Shown here: positions 54,345-64,000 of the stretch, in pieces
How positions within the stretch are numbered: position 1 is the first letter of the stretch
How the letters are laid out: each line of letters begins with the position of its first letter
Assembly (NCBI GenBank): GCA_958450365.1
Contig: CAUEEP010000100.1
Coordinates: 62,001-126,000 of the forward strand
DNA length: 64,000 bases
Source: Mesorhabditis belari
Lineage: Eukaryota; Nematoda; Chromadorea; Rhabditida; Rhabditidae
Reading direction: 5' to 3'
Notes under the pieces: model-generated
The model's database searches: none
Told to the model about the DNA's origin: nothing
The model's input: the letters and a program-made list of their open reading frames with translations, nothing else
Translations under genes and position numbers: made by a program

Positions 54345-55635
54345 TAAGCCTAAGCCATCGCATGAAAAGATGTGCTTGTAGATGTTTTGTAGATGCTTGT
54401 AGCTTGTAGATGCTCTCGTCAATCTCCTCAATCAATGTTCATTGAAGGAGGCTTTGGATTGTCACCACCCGTTCCATCTTTTCGTGATCCTGTCAAATCC
54501 GGAGCCGATGTCAAAATCCAATTCTCATACTGTTGTCTTTGCTTTGAACAGTGCACTCCAACAAACATCAGCAGGTTGCAAGTCTTTTGTGGTTCCTTCG
54601 AGCACGTAGACACAATCCAAATCGTCGATCCTCCAAGCACCTAAACACAATCATCTCCCAGAAACGTTCAAGCATAGCGAGCCAAAACCTAAAAGCCGGA
54701 CCTAAAAAAACCGTTCAAACTCGTTCAAAAGGAAAGCCCCTTATCCCAGGGGGCTTTGCCAGATGGAGAGCGATTACGCGGCCGCACAAAGAGTACTTCG
54801 CCAGTAATTTACATTAGGATTCTTTTGCTTTTTATTATCCAGATATTCAGATACAAAAAAGATATTCAGCTCTAAATTTGCACCCACGGGTTTTCAGGGT
54901 CGGCCAATCAATTGAAGTTGTTCATTTTGTATCAACCTACCAAGTAAAACTCGGATTTTACAAAGAAACAACTCAGGAGGCCGGTTCAGTTACCCAACTG
55001 CAACACTAATTAGCCGATAAAATATAAAACGAAACGATACTTGTAATCTAATAAATAATCTACTAAATTTTTTGCCCACAAAGCTCAAATCTCAAAGCTA
55101 TTTTCTTCAAAAAAAAAGATCACAATTTATTTTTAAACCCAAAAATACCTCTTTTTTTTCCCCGCTTTTTAAATGTTTTCCCGATTTTATCCCCGACTCA
55201 AAATTTTCAGATTTTGGAATAAAATTAGAAAATTCTTTATCTAAAAGAAGAATATCTAGAAAATTACTCGAAAATTCTCAGAAATTATTCTTAAATCATC
55301 CAAAATAATCGCTTTCTCATTTGTTTCTGTTGAAAAATCAAACATCTTTTTCATTTTTCACTTTTTTTTCTTTTTTCTGATTCACTCAAGAAGTATTTTG
55401 TCTTTTGTCTTTTGTTAAAAATTCCCTTTTTTTGTTCTTTTGGAAAAACTTGACTGGGTTTTTAGGTGACAACCTGGAAAAAACACATGATTTGAGGGTT
55501 TTTAGGGAAAATTTTGAGCTTTCCAACCCGGCCGCTTTGCTCAAAAACCCAAATTTTGTACCCATTTTTGTACCAATTCGATGATTTTTGATTGATATAT
55601 CGAAAGCATAATTACGGTAAGTTTATCACTTTTTT

Positions 55636-55845
55636 GTCTCTCTCTTTCTCTCTTTCTCTTTCTCTCTCCCTCTCTCTCTCTTTCTTTCTCTTTCTTTCCC
55701 TTTCCCTTTCTTCTCTTTCTCTTTCTCCCTTCTCCCCCCCCTTCTTCCTCTTTCCCTCTCTTTCCCTCTTCTCTTTCTCTCTCTCTCCCTCTCCTCCCCT
55801 CCTCTTTCCTTCTCTTTCCCTCCCCCTCTTCTCTTTCTCTCTCTT
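55636..55845. repeat. Polypyrimidine (CT/CCT/TTCC) tract
   Basis: About 210 bases of almost pure C and T on the plus strand. Opens long Arg/Glu/Lys frames on the minus strand that are artefacts. Confidence 0.95.
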
Positions 55846-55877
55846 GCCAAATAGGGATCAAACAGGCCAGAAAAAGG

Positions 55878-56023
55878 TAAGAAATAGGTACCAAAAAGGT
55901 TCCAAATAGTTTCCAAATAGATATCAGATAGGCACCAAATTACTACCAAATAGCTACCAAATGGGTACGAGATAGGCAAAGCATCAAGAAGATACCAAAA
56001 AGGTACCAAATAGATCGCTTGAT
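55878..56023. repeat. ACCAAATAG imperfect tandem repeat
   Basis: About a dozen degenerate copies of (GGT)ACCAAATAG with 10-12 bp spacing. Confidence 0.7.
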
Positions 56024-56789
56024 ACCCGCGCTGTCAGATAAATACTCGCTTGATACTCGCGTAACACGTGAAAACTTCTTTTTCAAAAAATTCAAACGGA
56101 TTTGAATCGAAAATTTGAATCCTTTGCACATTAGATTTAGATTATCGGAATCAGTGAAAAATTTGCTTCAAAATAGATTAGATTCAACTTCGAAACTTGG
56201 TAGTAAATAAACAATGAACAACGAGATTGTGATATGAAATTCAAGCTGGATTACGGCAATCAGAACAAGCTTTAGAGCAACTATTTGATTTAAAGTTTGA
56301 AAAGCTTTATAAGCTTGTAGAAAAAGCTTTCAATTGGGTAAATAACGGATGAAACGGTGAGTGAAATTTCTGTTTTCTGTAAGTCATTCAAAATTGGGTC
56401 GACTAATGGAAAGATTGGCTAATAAACGTCATGTAATGTGTCGTGTAGTGTGCCCAGTTCATGAAGAATCGTGAAGAATCCAGTTCTTATGATTTAGTTT
56501 GAAGCCAATGAAGCTTTTGGTTTAGCAAATTAAAAGTGCGACTCCAAAATGGGCAAATAAACCAGGTGAAAACTCCAAAAAACTCGCATTTTTAAAGGAT
56601 TACTTCTTCAAAATAGACTGAATATCGATTTTTACGATATTTTATCGTACTCACTTGTAAATTGAACTTATATTAGGGTTTTCCTTTTCCATCTTTAGCT
56701 ACTCGATTACTTTGAAGCAGCTAAAAACTCCGCCCACCGCTCACTCCATCATAATAATTGTACTAACACTTTTTCTTTTCAAAATCCCG

Positions 56790-56803
56790 CCCCCCCCCCC
56801 CCC
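56790..56803. repeat. C14 homopolymer run
   Basis: Fourteen consecutive cytosines; the length may be unreliable in the assembly. Confidence 0.8.
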
Positions 56804-57536
56804 TTTCCCAGTTTTTCCAATATAAAGAAATCATTCGACATCAAAAAATTCCTTTAATAACTAAAACTTTAAAAACTTTCCAAAATTTCTCAACAAATTC
56901 GCAATCCCATTTTGACTTAAACATTTCCGAAACACTGAAACAATAAAGATTTGTGTAGGCGATCACTTCTTGATCACACTCTTGAAAGAGTTTTCTATCT
57001 TAAAAGTATTTCTTTTTCATCATCAATGGTTTTCATTAACAAACTGTAGCTTCTTCAATGAGTTTCAATGATTTTCAATGAGTTTATATTCTCGCCAAAG
57101 CTAAACACCCGTCCGATCTGCCAAGTTAAGGCTCGGTTAGTCGTAGGTTTGGAGTTATCCCAAGCGTAAAGCAATGTAACGCACCGTGCTCATTGAAATT
57201 AAACTACGGGTTGGCTTGCACATAAATTGCAGCCATTATAAACGGTTATTTCATTGACCAGGATCGTTACTCAACAAAATAATGACTTTCAAGAGTTATG
57301 CTTAAGTTAAGAATTTGAAGTGCTGTTTTGGCAGTTTAGGTTAGGGTTCCAATAGGATTTTTATCTTTATTGTGATTGATTGCTGGGATTGGTTGAATAA
57401 ACCAGTAGATACTTTTATTCTTCAATGATTTTCATTAAAAAAAACTCTAGTTTTTGTGGTCCAACCAAAAGTTTAGACCAATAAATCAATCCCAATTGGT
57501 AGACTGAATAAAATGAATATCTCGTTAATGAACAAA

Positions 57537-57755
57537 GCTCGATAGTGAACGTCTCGATAGTGAACGCCTTGATAGTGAACGCCTCGATAGTGACCAAACC
57601 TCGATAGTGAACGCCTCGATAGTGATCAAACCTCGATAGTGAACAAACCTCGTTAGTGAATGCCTCGATAGTGAACAAACGTCGATAGTGAACGCCTCGA
57701 TAATGAACGCCTCGATAGTGAACGAATCTCGATAGTGAACACCTCGATAGTAAAC
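57537..57755. repeat. CTCGATAGTGAACG minisatellite
   Basis: About 14 copies of CTCGATAGTGAACGC or CTCGATAGTGAACAAAC. It ends next to CACTAACGACGTTCGATTGTA (57781-57801), which resembles a pogo-like terminus. Confidence 0.88.
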
Positions 57756-58263
57756 GGTTTCTTAGGATCTCTTCCACAGTTCACTAACGACGTTCGATTG
57801 TATTTCCAATCGATGCCCGACCCTGAAAACCCCAGGACACAAATTTTAAACATTAAATCTCATTTTGGAATCATTTACAGGAAAAAGAAAGAATTACTGT
57901 GTAAAGTGAGTGTTCAAAGTCCAAAGAAAACTCATTGTAAAGTAATTTCGCAAAAAAAAACATTTTTTCAGTACTCAGTCAAATGTTCAAAACTTAATTT
58001 GACTTTTTTTGCAAAATTCTCGTTTAATCTTTTTTTTTGTTTTCACAATTTGATTACTTTTTTCAAAATTCTATAGACAATACTTCACTTGAAGCAAAAC
58101 TAATAAAAAACGATGATTCAATTGTGGAAAGTCATAACCCAAACATCTTTTTTAAAGAAAAACATGAAAATTTCCAAATTTAAGACTAATTTTAGTTTTT
58201 TATTTCTCTTTTTAGTTCCTTTCTTTCAATCCCTTTTCTAAACCCTCTTTCTCATTTCCCTTT

Positions 58264-58394
58264 CTACCATAATCTTATCTTTTTTTATCTAATCTATCCA
58301 CTTTTTCTATCTTTCAATATCCTTTTTGAATCCACACAAAATTAGCCAAAAAAAGTGAATAGACTAGATAAAAATCGAGACAAGCTTACGGTAG
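58264..58394. mobile_element. Palindromic MITE, CTACCGTAATCTTGTCTC family, diverged copy
   Basis: Left CTACCATAATCTTATCT is inverted against GAGACAAGCTTACGGTAG. Same internal layout as 31921-32053 (AATCTATCCACTTTTTCTAT). Confidence 0.75.
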
Positions 58395-58773
58395 AAAGAA
58401 GAGTTTAGAAAACCCTGTTACTATTCGGCTAGAAATTTCCATATCTTAACAAATAACTAGATTAAATCTATAATATTTTATCTAATTTATGTGCATGTTT
58501 ACCTATAAAGTACCATTGTTCTGAGAACATAATCGAAAAAAAGCTTATACTTAAACTATGCACACTTTTTCTCAAAAGCACTGGATAGACTTAGGCTTAG
58601 GTGAGAATGTATAACCGAATCGTACCGAAAAGCTTACTAGGGATGCTTTTGGATTTACTTTCCGATGGTGTATGTTGTTTGGGGATGACGATTCTAAAGT
58701 TTCGAGATATTTACCTCCAAAGTTTACCTCAAAATCGAGCATGCATGAAACCGCGCACCCACGAGTCATAAGG

Positions 58774-59246
58774 GGGATGGGACAAAGGTGCACCTTTTTT
58801 TTGCGCACCCGACCAAAAGCGCATCTTTTTTTTGCGCACCCGACCAAAAGCGCATCTTTTTTTTCGCTGGAAAAGGCCTTAGAAAAGGCCGTAGAGCTTT
58901 AAAAATGTTTCCACATAGGGGAATCATATGCGTAGATTCCGAATTTCGACAAATTAGAACTCGCTGACACGTCAAATTTGGGCTAAGAGGCAAAAACTAC
59001 GCAACTTCACGCTTTTCCGCAGTTTTTGCCTTTTAGCCCAAATTTGACGTGTCAGCAAGTTCTAATTTGTCGAAATTCGGAATCTACGCATATGATTCCC
59101 TTCGATGGAAATATTTTCGAAGCTCTACGGCCTTTCCTAAGGCCTTTTCCAGCGAAAAAAAAGGTGCGCTTTTGTGCGGTCGGGTGCGCAAAAAAAAAGG
59201 TGCGGTCGGGTGCGCAAAAAAAAAGGTGCACCTTTGTCCCACCCCC
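58774..59246. mobile_element. Mutator-like foldback element with 9-10 bp target duplication
   Basis: Long arms (over 200 bp) begin GGGATGGGACAAAGGTGCAC and end GTGCACCTTTGTCCCACCCC. GTCATAAGG (extendable to GTCATAAGGG) flanks both sides (58765-58773, 59247-59255). TGCGCACCCGACCAAAAGCG sub-repeats sit at both ends. Nine-base duplications are typical of Mutator-like elements. No transposase. Confidence 0.88.
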
Positions 59247-59291
59247 GTCATAAGGGTTCCACAGTGGCTTGTAAACATGAGCCTCTGAGGT

Positions 59292-59375
59292 TCCATGGCC
59301 GAGTGGTCTAAGGCGCGCGCGGTCAATCTGAAGTTCCAATAGGGGGTTTTTGGTTCGACTCCCCCGGAGCGAGAA
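59292..59375 (+). pseudogene. tRNA-Leu/Ser-like sequence
   Basis: TGGCCGAGTGGTCTAAGGCG is a textbook Leu/Ser-type D-arm and GGTTCGACTCCCCC a T-loop, but the anticodon stem does not form and the 3' acceptor strand (CGGAGCG) does not match the 5' end. More likely a pseudogene than a working tRNA. Confidence 0.45.
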
Positions 59376-60639
59376 CGTTTTGGAAAAAAATATTTTCTAA
59401 TAGTTTCGGATACTTTAATGAAGTATTTACAAATCTCAAGTGTTAGAACTCAAAGAAGTTTTGAAAAAATGAGAGTTTTCAAAGTTTCTAAAAACAGCAT
59501 TTTGTAAAGGGAATTACTAGAAATTTGCGGTTAAAATCAAATAATTGCAACCGTAAAAATAAACTATCTGGAGTTTGTTAGCTTAAATTTAAGATTTAAA
59601 TTCAGATTCTAGAGTCTTTTAAGTCCTGGGATTGTAGTGCAAATTTCTGGGATTTGGTTCATCAATGTGCTAAAAAAACCAGGGCAATAATCAGGCTTGG
59701 ATTCTGGCCCAGCCTGGTACAGATCCAAGGGATCTGCTTGGAACAAAGGGGGTAAACTTGGTCCACAAAAATTCTTGAGCCTATCAGACCGGGTTGGTTC
59801 TGTATCTTGGACCTATCAGAGAGGGCTCTTTTGCTGGCTTCCAGAGACGCTAAGGCTCGGTCGGAGCACAGTTTTGTATCCTTTTCTAAAGCGTACCATA
59901 GCTTTACCACCTTTCTTACCGGATAATCCTACCGTAACCTTTTCGAAATCTATCGTAACCTTCGCAAAATCTACCGCAATCTAGCCTTTCAAGCACCATT
60001 TATCATTTCCCTTCACCAAATCCGTTCTCCAAATTCTCCAGTTCTCAATCTTGTACTTATAAAACTCGACAATTCGATAGTTTCATCCCAAAATCACAAA
60101 ATTTTGACGTTTCCCCAACCCGGGGGATTTATCAAAAATTGCAAAAAAGCTCAACTTTTAAAAAAAGTTTGACAAAATACATCTTACAAATCTCTGGAGA
60201 TCAAATAATTATAAATTTGCACCAGAAAATCTTGCAAATTTGTCATTTTTCCAAAGTTTCATTTTTGCAAAGTTTACTGTAATTTTTGTATGAAAGACCA
60301 AAAGAATCAACCTTTTTTGGGTCACAAAGTTTGAAATTTTGGGCGGACCAGGTCTATTTTGAGTTTACAGATCACAAATTTGTTTGATTTCTTCATAAAT
60401 GATTTCAAACCAAGTGGGACAAATCCTTCCTTGGTCAAATCTAGTTTCACAGGGTTCATTTCGATAAAACTGATCAACATTCAACTGATCAGCTTGAGGA
60501 TTGCCAAGTTTGCTTAAGCTAAACCATTCAAAATTAAACCAAAAAAAAATCCTGGCTTGACCTAGTTTAGCACATAAGTCAGTTAAAACAGTTAAAAACG
60601 TGTTCCTAGATCCTAGTCATAGCAGAGCTCAGTTAGAAG

Positions 60640-60862
60640 TCAGGCCTAGATCTGCCTTCTTGCCCTGGCCCTGGCTCTGGCCCTGGCCCTGATTCTGGCC
60701 CTGGCTCTGGCCCTGGTTCTGGCCCTGGTTCTGGCCCGGGCTCTGGCTCTGGTTCTGGCCCGGGCTCTGGCCCTGGTTCTGGCCCTGGTTCTGGCCCTGG
60801 CCCTGATTCTGGCCCTGGTTCTGGCCCTGGTTCTGGCCCTGGCTCTGGCTCTGGGATTTTGG
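60640..60862. repeat. GGCCCTGGTTCT 12-bp (hexamer-based) minisatellite
   Basis: About 35 TCTGGC/CCTGGC hexamers arranged in 12- and 18-base units. On the minus strand it opens Pro-Gly-Gln and Pro-Glu-Pro frames without other support for coding. Confidence 0.92.
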
Positions 60863-61111
60863 ACAAGGAAAGAACCAGGCTTGGCTCAGAAAATTGCTTC
60901 TAGCACAATCTTGTTGGCTGAATCTGGCTTCTGGCCTGACTCTGGTGTGAGCTTGACTTACTCTAAGACTCATAATCAGATGAACTTGTTGACTAAAACA
61001 TCCCTTGTTCTTGATTATTGTAATGATTTGATAAGATCTTCAAGTGTTGCCTCTCTTTGACACAATATCTTTGTTGAAACAGTATCCCATTTCTCAATCA
61101 TTCCTTTTCAG

Positions 61112-63960
61112 ATGTCATCTCTCTTCTTCATCACCTTTTCCATATTCCAAGTTCTTTCTTCTGCCACTTCTCACCTCCATCCGGGTGTTCCTCTTGGCAC
61201 TGATCCATTTGGACGATCAATTTCAGCTCGTTTGGGAGTACGATATGGAGAGAAACCAGAGAGATTTCAGGTTTGTAAAGCTATTGAGCTATGTGAAGCT
61301 ATTGAGCTATGTGAAGCTATTGAGCTATGTGAAGCTATTGAGCTATGTGAAGCTATTGAGCTATGTGAAGCTATTGAGCTATGTGAAGCTATTGAGCTAT
61401 GTGAAGCTATTGAGCTATGTGAAGCTATTGAGCTATGTGAAGCTATTGAGCTATGTGAAGCTATTGAGCTATGTGAAGCTATTGAGCTATGTGAAGCTAT
61501 TGAGCTATGTGAAGCTATTGAGCTATGTGAAGCTATTGAGCTATGTGAAGCTCTTCTAAAGCTTGTTTAAGTAATGATAAGTCTCCAATTTCATCAAAAA
61601 TCTAGACCACTTGGTAGATTCATTCAAATGAATTTTTCTAATCGATTGGTCGATCCCAAAAACCCAAATTTACAACTGAATTTCTTCTTTTTCTACAATT
61701 TGTACGATTTGCCATTGGCAAACTAACTTTGAACTCAAATATCTTGGCTTTGGGTTGACCAATTTAAATATTCTTAATTTCACTGGAATCGCCAAGACTT
61801 TCTCTGTCGATTGGTACAAAAACTAGTTCAATTGAACAGCTCAACACCAAGACATTTGAGCACAAAGTTGAATTGCCAATGGCAAAGAGGCGGGGCGCAT
61901 ATAAAAGGTCATTCTGGTCCCGCCCCTTTTGCCAATCCAACTTTCAGCTCAAATATCTTGGTGTTGGGCTGTCCAATCTAAATGTTCTTGGTATCATTAG
62001 ATGCGCCAAGTCTTTCTCTGTCGTTTGGTACCAAAACTATTGAAATTGGAGAGGCCAACACCAAGCTATTTGAGCTCAAAGTTGAATTGGCAATAGCAAA
62101 GAGGCGGCACCCATCTCAAATGTCCCACAATCTTTCTGGGTGTTACTATGCTTAAATTTTTGGGTAAATTTTTGCCTTAAACTCTTTCAAAAACCCTGGA
62201 CAACGGAAAAGAGCCGATAAGCCATTTGAACTTTAAAATGCTCTTCGAAAATCTTTATTTTTTCTTCAAAAACCCCTTTCATCCAATTTGTTGGGAATTT
62301 CATGCAAAAACGCATGAATTCTCAGCTTTTTGTCCGTCAATTTCGAGCTTTTTGGGTGGATTCCGAGGAAAATTCTAAAAAAAGAATGACGGGAAACTAG
62401 GGGAAATAGGAAAAAGATCATTGTGAGGGGTTCATTGAACATTTAAGTGGGAATGTAAATGCAATGAACCCGAGTTTAAAGAGCATTTTCGAACATAGGG
62501 ATCAGTTGAACGAGTGAACTTGATCTCGATCAGTGTACAATTGAGGCTATTGAAGTGCCAATTGAAGCTAGCTAATTGATATGGAGAATATCTGGATCTG
62601 ACTTGGACATATTTCGTAAAGTTCCCCAAATTTTAGTTTGCAACGATGGCGAAATCGAGCTGGCGTAAATCCCTGTTCACCGAACGACCAAAAGAATGCC
62701 CACAGTTGAAAGGTTTGTGCTTTCTAACAATGTTTTCTAACAGCTCTAACAACAAAGTCGAACAACACGATGAATTCTCGTTCTTTACCTTAATTGAATG
62801 AAGAAATTTTATGACAGACTTGAAATTTGACTAAATCACGGCAAAAACTTGCAAACTTTTAGTGAAACTCAATCAGGAAACGAGCGAGGATTGTTTGTTT
62901 TTAAATGTCTTCGGGCCAACGGTTAGTTGTTTTTTGTTTGATTGTTTGATTGATTGTTCAAAGGTTTCGATGTTCAAAAGCCTTCCACTGTCATCAGTTA
63001 CATCTAGATTACAGTGGTAAAGTTTAGTCACAAATCAGCTTACTTCATTCGACTACAATTCTTTTAATAGATAAATGTAGCCAAGATTGAGGGCTTCAAA
63101 ATTTTATATAACACGGAGCTCATTAAGGTTGAACTTGGCGCTTGAAGGTTAATCTACCAAAAAGAAGTCGCCGTAAATACTGAAGAATCAATGCTCAGAA
63201 TAAAATTTCACCGATACAAGAAATGCAAATCGATCTCTTTATTCAACTATTGGGTTGGGGAGAATGAGTCGGCGCCGAAAATGAAAAAAATGTCTAAAAC
63301 TTCAATTCGACTTCGTCAAATAATATGCGTTTGATATGAGTAGAATGGTTAACTAATTCTCTACAAAATGACATTTAAAAGAAAATTCAAACAGCGCCTC
63401 CGCTCAAGAAAAAGCCATTTTTTCACAAAAACTACAAACTGTGATCTAGAAAAAACCATTGGTGGGATCTTCCTGCAAATTTGGCAACTTAAGTAATTCA
63501 ATGTGCTCTATCTTTTTTATATAAACACCAAAGAAGGTTTATGTGAAAGAAACTGTTCAAATGATGAGTCGGACTCTTTGCCATTTTAACCAGCTTTGGA
63601 AGTTCATAAACTCCACGAAAGAAAAGCTTTGTGGAATCTCTCAAAAGTCATTTTGTAGAGAAATAGTGGATCCTTTTGATGAAACCAAACGTATGTTTAA
63701 AGAAGGCTTTATGTGTGCAAAAAGTCCCTTTAAAGTTTGGCGCCGACTCATTTTCCCCAACCCAATAGATCAATCTCAAGCAATTAAATGAATCATTTTT
63801 CAGAAAGCGTATTCCCACGAACTCCTCCCCGTTCTCGTTTACATCCACGGTGGAGCGTACAAATTCGGGACGGGAAACCAGTTCGAAGTGGAGAATATGG
63901 GGAATTTGTCGAAACAGGGATTTGTCGTCGTTACACTGCAATATCGATTGTCGACACTTG
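61112..63960 (+). CDS. Type-B carboxylesterase, 5' part (4 exons, runs off window)
   Basis: Exons 61112-61270, 62637-62712, 62864-62922 and 63804-63960 join in frame (phases 0, 1, 0, 1) to about 150 residues. The ATG directly follows TTCCTTTTCAG, a likely spliced-leader site. A hydrophobic N-terminus of about 18 residues (SSLFFITFSIFQVL) looks like a signal peptide. Family marks: GVRYGEKPERFQ, ECPQ with the first disulphide cysteine, SEDCLFLNVFGPT (carboxylesterase-B signature 2) and the oxyanion-hole region VYIHGGAYKFGTGN. The catalytic Ser/Glu/His lie beyond the window. Likely a secreted or gut-lumen esterase or a related adhesion-type member; the active site is needed to tell. The donor of exon 4 is GTGCGT at 63961. 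Confidence 0.85.
61271..61556. repeat. 18-bp tandem repeat abutting the esterase exon 1 donor
   Basis: About 15 near-perfect copies of GCTATTGAGCTATGTGAA beginning within 10 bp of the GTTTGT donor. The unit length is a multiple of three, so the exon 1 frame stays open through the array (to 61570), as does another frame. Confidence 0.93.
61694..62130. repeat. Palindromic TTGAGCTCAAA-family units in esterase intron 1
   Basis: At least two inverted units matching those at 10881-11084 and 22890-23470 (CAAGTCTTTCTCTGTCG, ATTTGAGC). Bounded by GCGGGGCG-type ends. Confidence 0.75.
63248..63767. mobile_element. Mariner-like MITE, copy 2 (esterase intron 3)
   Basis: TA-flanked element of about 516 bp with the same TTGGGTTGGGGAGAATGAGT terminal inverted repeats and nearly identical interior as the copy at 8028-8551. 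It ends about 35 bp before the exon 4 acceptor. Confidence 0.9.
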
Positions 63961-64000
63961 GTGCGTAAATGGACCAAAGCAAAGAAAGAATTGGTCAAGC

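Larger units (their letters stand above)
48850..61111. other. Gene-poor region of repeats
   Basis: I find no exon set with consistent splice sites and homology. Repeats are itemised separately. The parts at 48.85-49.4, 51.5-52.0, 54.95-55.6, 56.1-57.5 and 59.4-60.6 kb are AT-rich with nothing recognisable. Confidence 0.6.

Noticed and set aside
55541..56009. Arg/Glu/Lys-rich minus-strand frames
   Set aside because: Translation of a polypyrimidine tract.
57415..57853. Ser-Leu-Ser-Arg / His-Tyr-Arg-Gly repeat frames
   Set aside because: Translation of the CTCGATAGTGAAC minisatellite.
59292..59375. Functional tRNA-Leu or tRNA-Ser
   Set aside because: Good D-arm and T-loop, but the anticodon stem and acceptor do not pair. 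Listed as a pseudogene.
60629..60973. Minus-strand Pro-Gly-Gln and Pro-Glu-Pro frames resembling collagen or silk
   Set aside because: Pure minisatellite translation; two frames are open at once and lack Gly-X-Y periodicity with normal ends.
1..64000. CRISPR arrays, operons, ribosome-binding sites or other prokaryotic features
   Set aside because: The tandem arrays have no spacer-repeat structure and the genes have spliceosomal introns; this is eukaryotic nuclear DNA.

Overview
The window looks like nuclear DNA of a rhabditid nematode, probably Caenorhabditis or a close relative. The reasons are small exons bounded by TTTTCAG acceptors and GTAAGT/GTTTGT donors, start codons 0-5 nt after an acceptor (typical of spliced-leader trans-splicing), a lineage-expanded F-box family, TTAGGC (nematode telomere-type) repeats, BEL/Pao and Tc1/mariner remnants, and AT-rich introns full of palindromic MITEs. 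The species cannot be named from the sequence alone.

Region 1-2947 has no gene I can support, only low-complexity tracts, minisatellites and repeat fragments. Region 2948-25018 is one large + strand gene. Its 24 exons join in a single frame to a 958-residue diacylglycerol kinase of the theta class (dgk-1 orthologue) with three C1 domains, an RA-like region and catalytic and accessory kinase domains. Its introns hold many foldback elements, and the 3 kb intron 16 contains three decayed antisense F-box genes. About 5-6.5 kb downstream lie three further + strand exons (29800-31503). They are in phase with dgk-1 exon 23 and begin with the same MLKK-plus-basic motif as terminal exon 24, so I read them as an alternative C-terminus of dgk-1.

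Region 31.28-48.84 kb is a three-unit segmental duplication carrying a minus-strand F-box cluster. It has three intact single-exon genes (33889-34941, 39082-40128, 45961-47040) and many broken copies. The third unit also carries a copy of the last alternative dgk-1 exon (43741-43858). The middle unit contains a truncated, frameshifted BEL/Pao retrotransposon (40758-43507) fused to the end of a mariner-like MITE.

Region 48.85-61.1 kb is gene-poor: a telomere-repeat palindrome, an inverted repeat with tRNA-like sequence, a Mutator-like foldback element with a 9-10 bp target duplication, and several minisatellites. From 61112 to the window end is the 5' part of a secreted type-B carboxylesterase gene (four exons, cut by the window). 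An 18-bp tandem repeat abuts its first splice donor and a mariner-like MITE sits in its third intron.

Functionally, dgk-1 would terminate diacylglycerol signalling at synapses, the F-box proteins would be SCF ubiquitin-ligase substrate adaptors, and the esterase is a secreted or lumenal hydrolase. I see no pathway joining the three. The main interest is structural: duplication and transposons have remodelled the 3' end of dgk-1.
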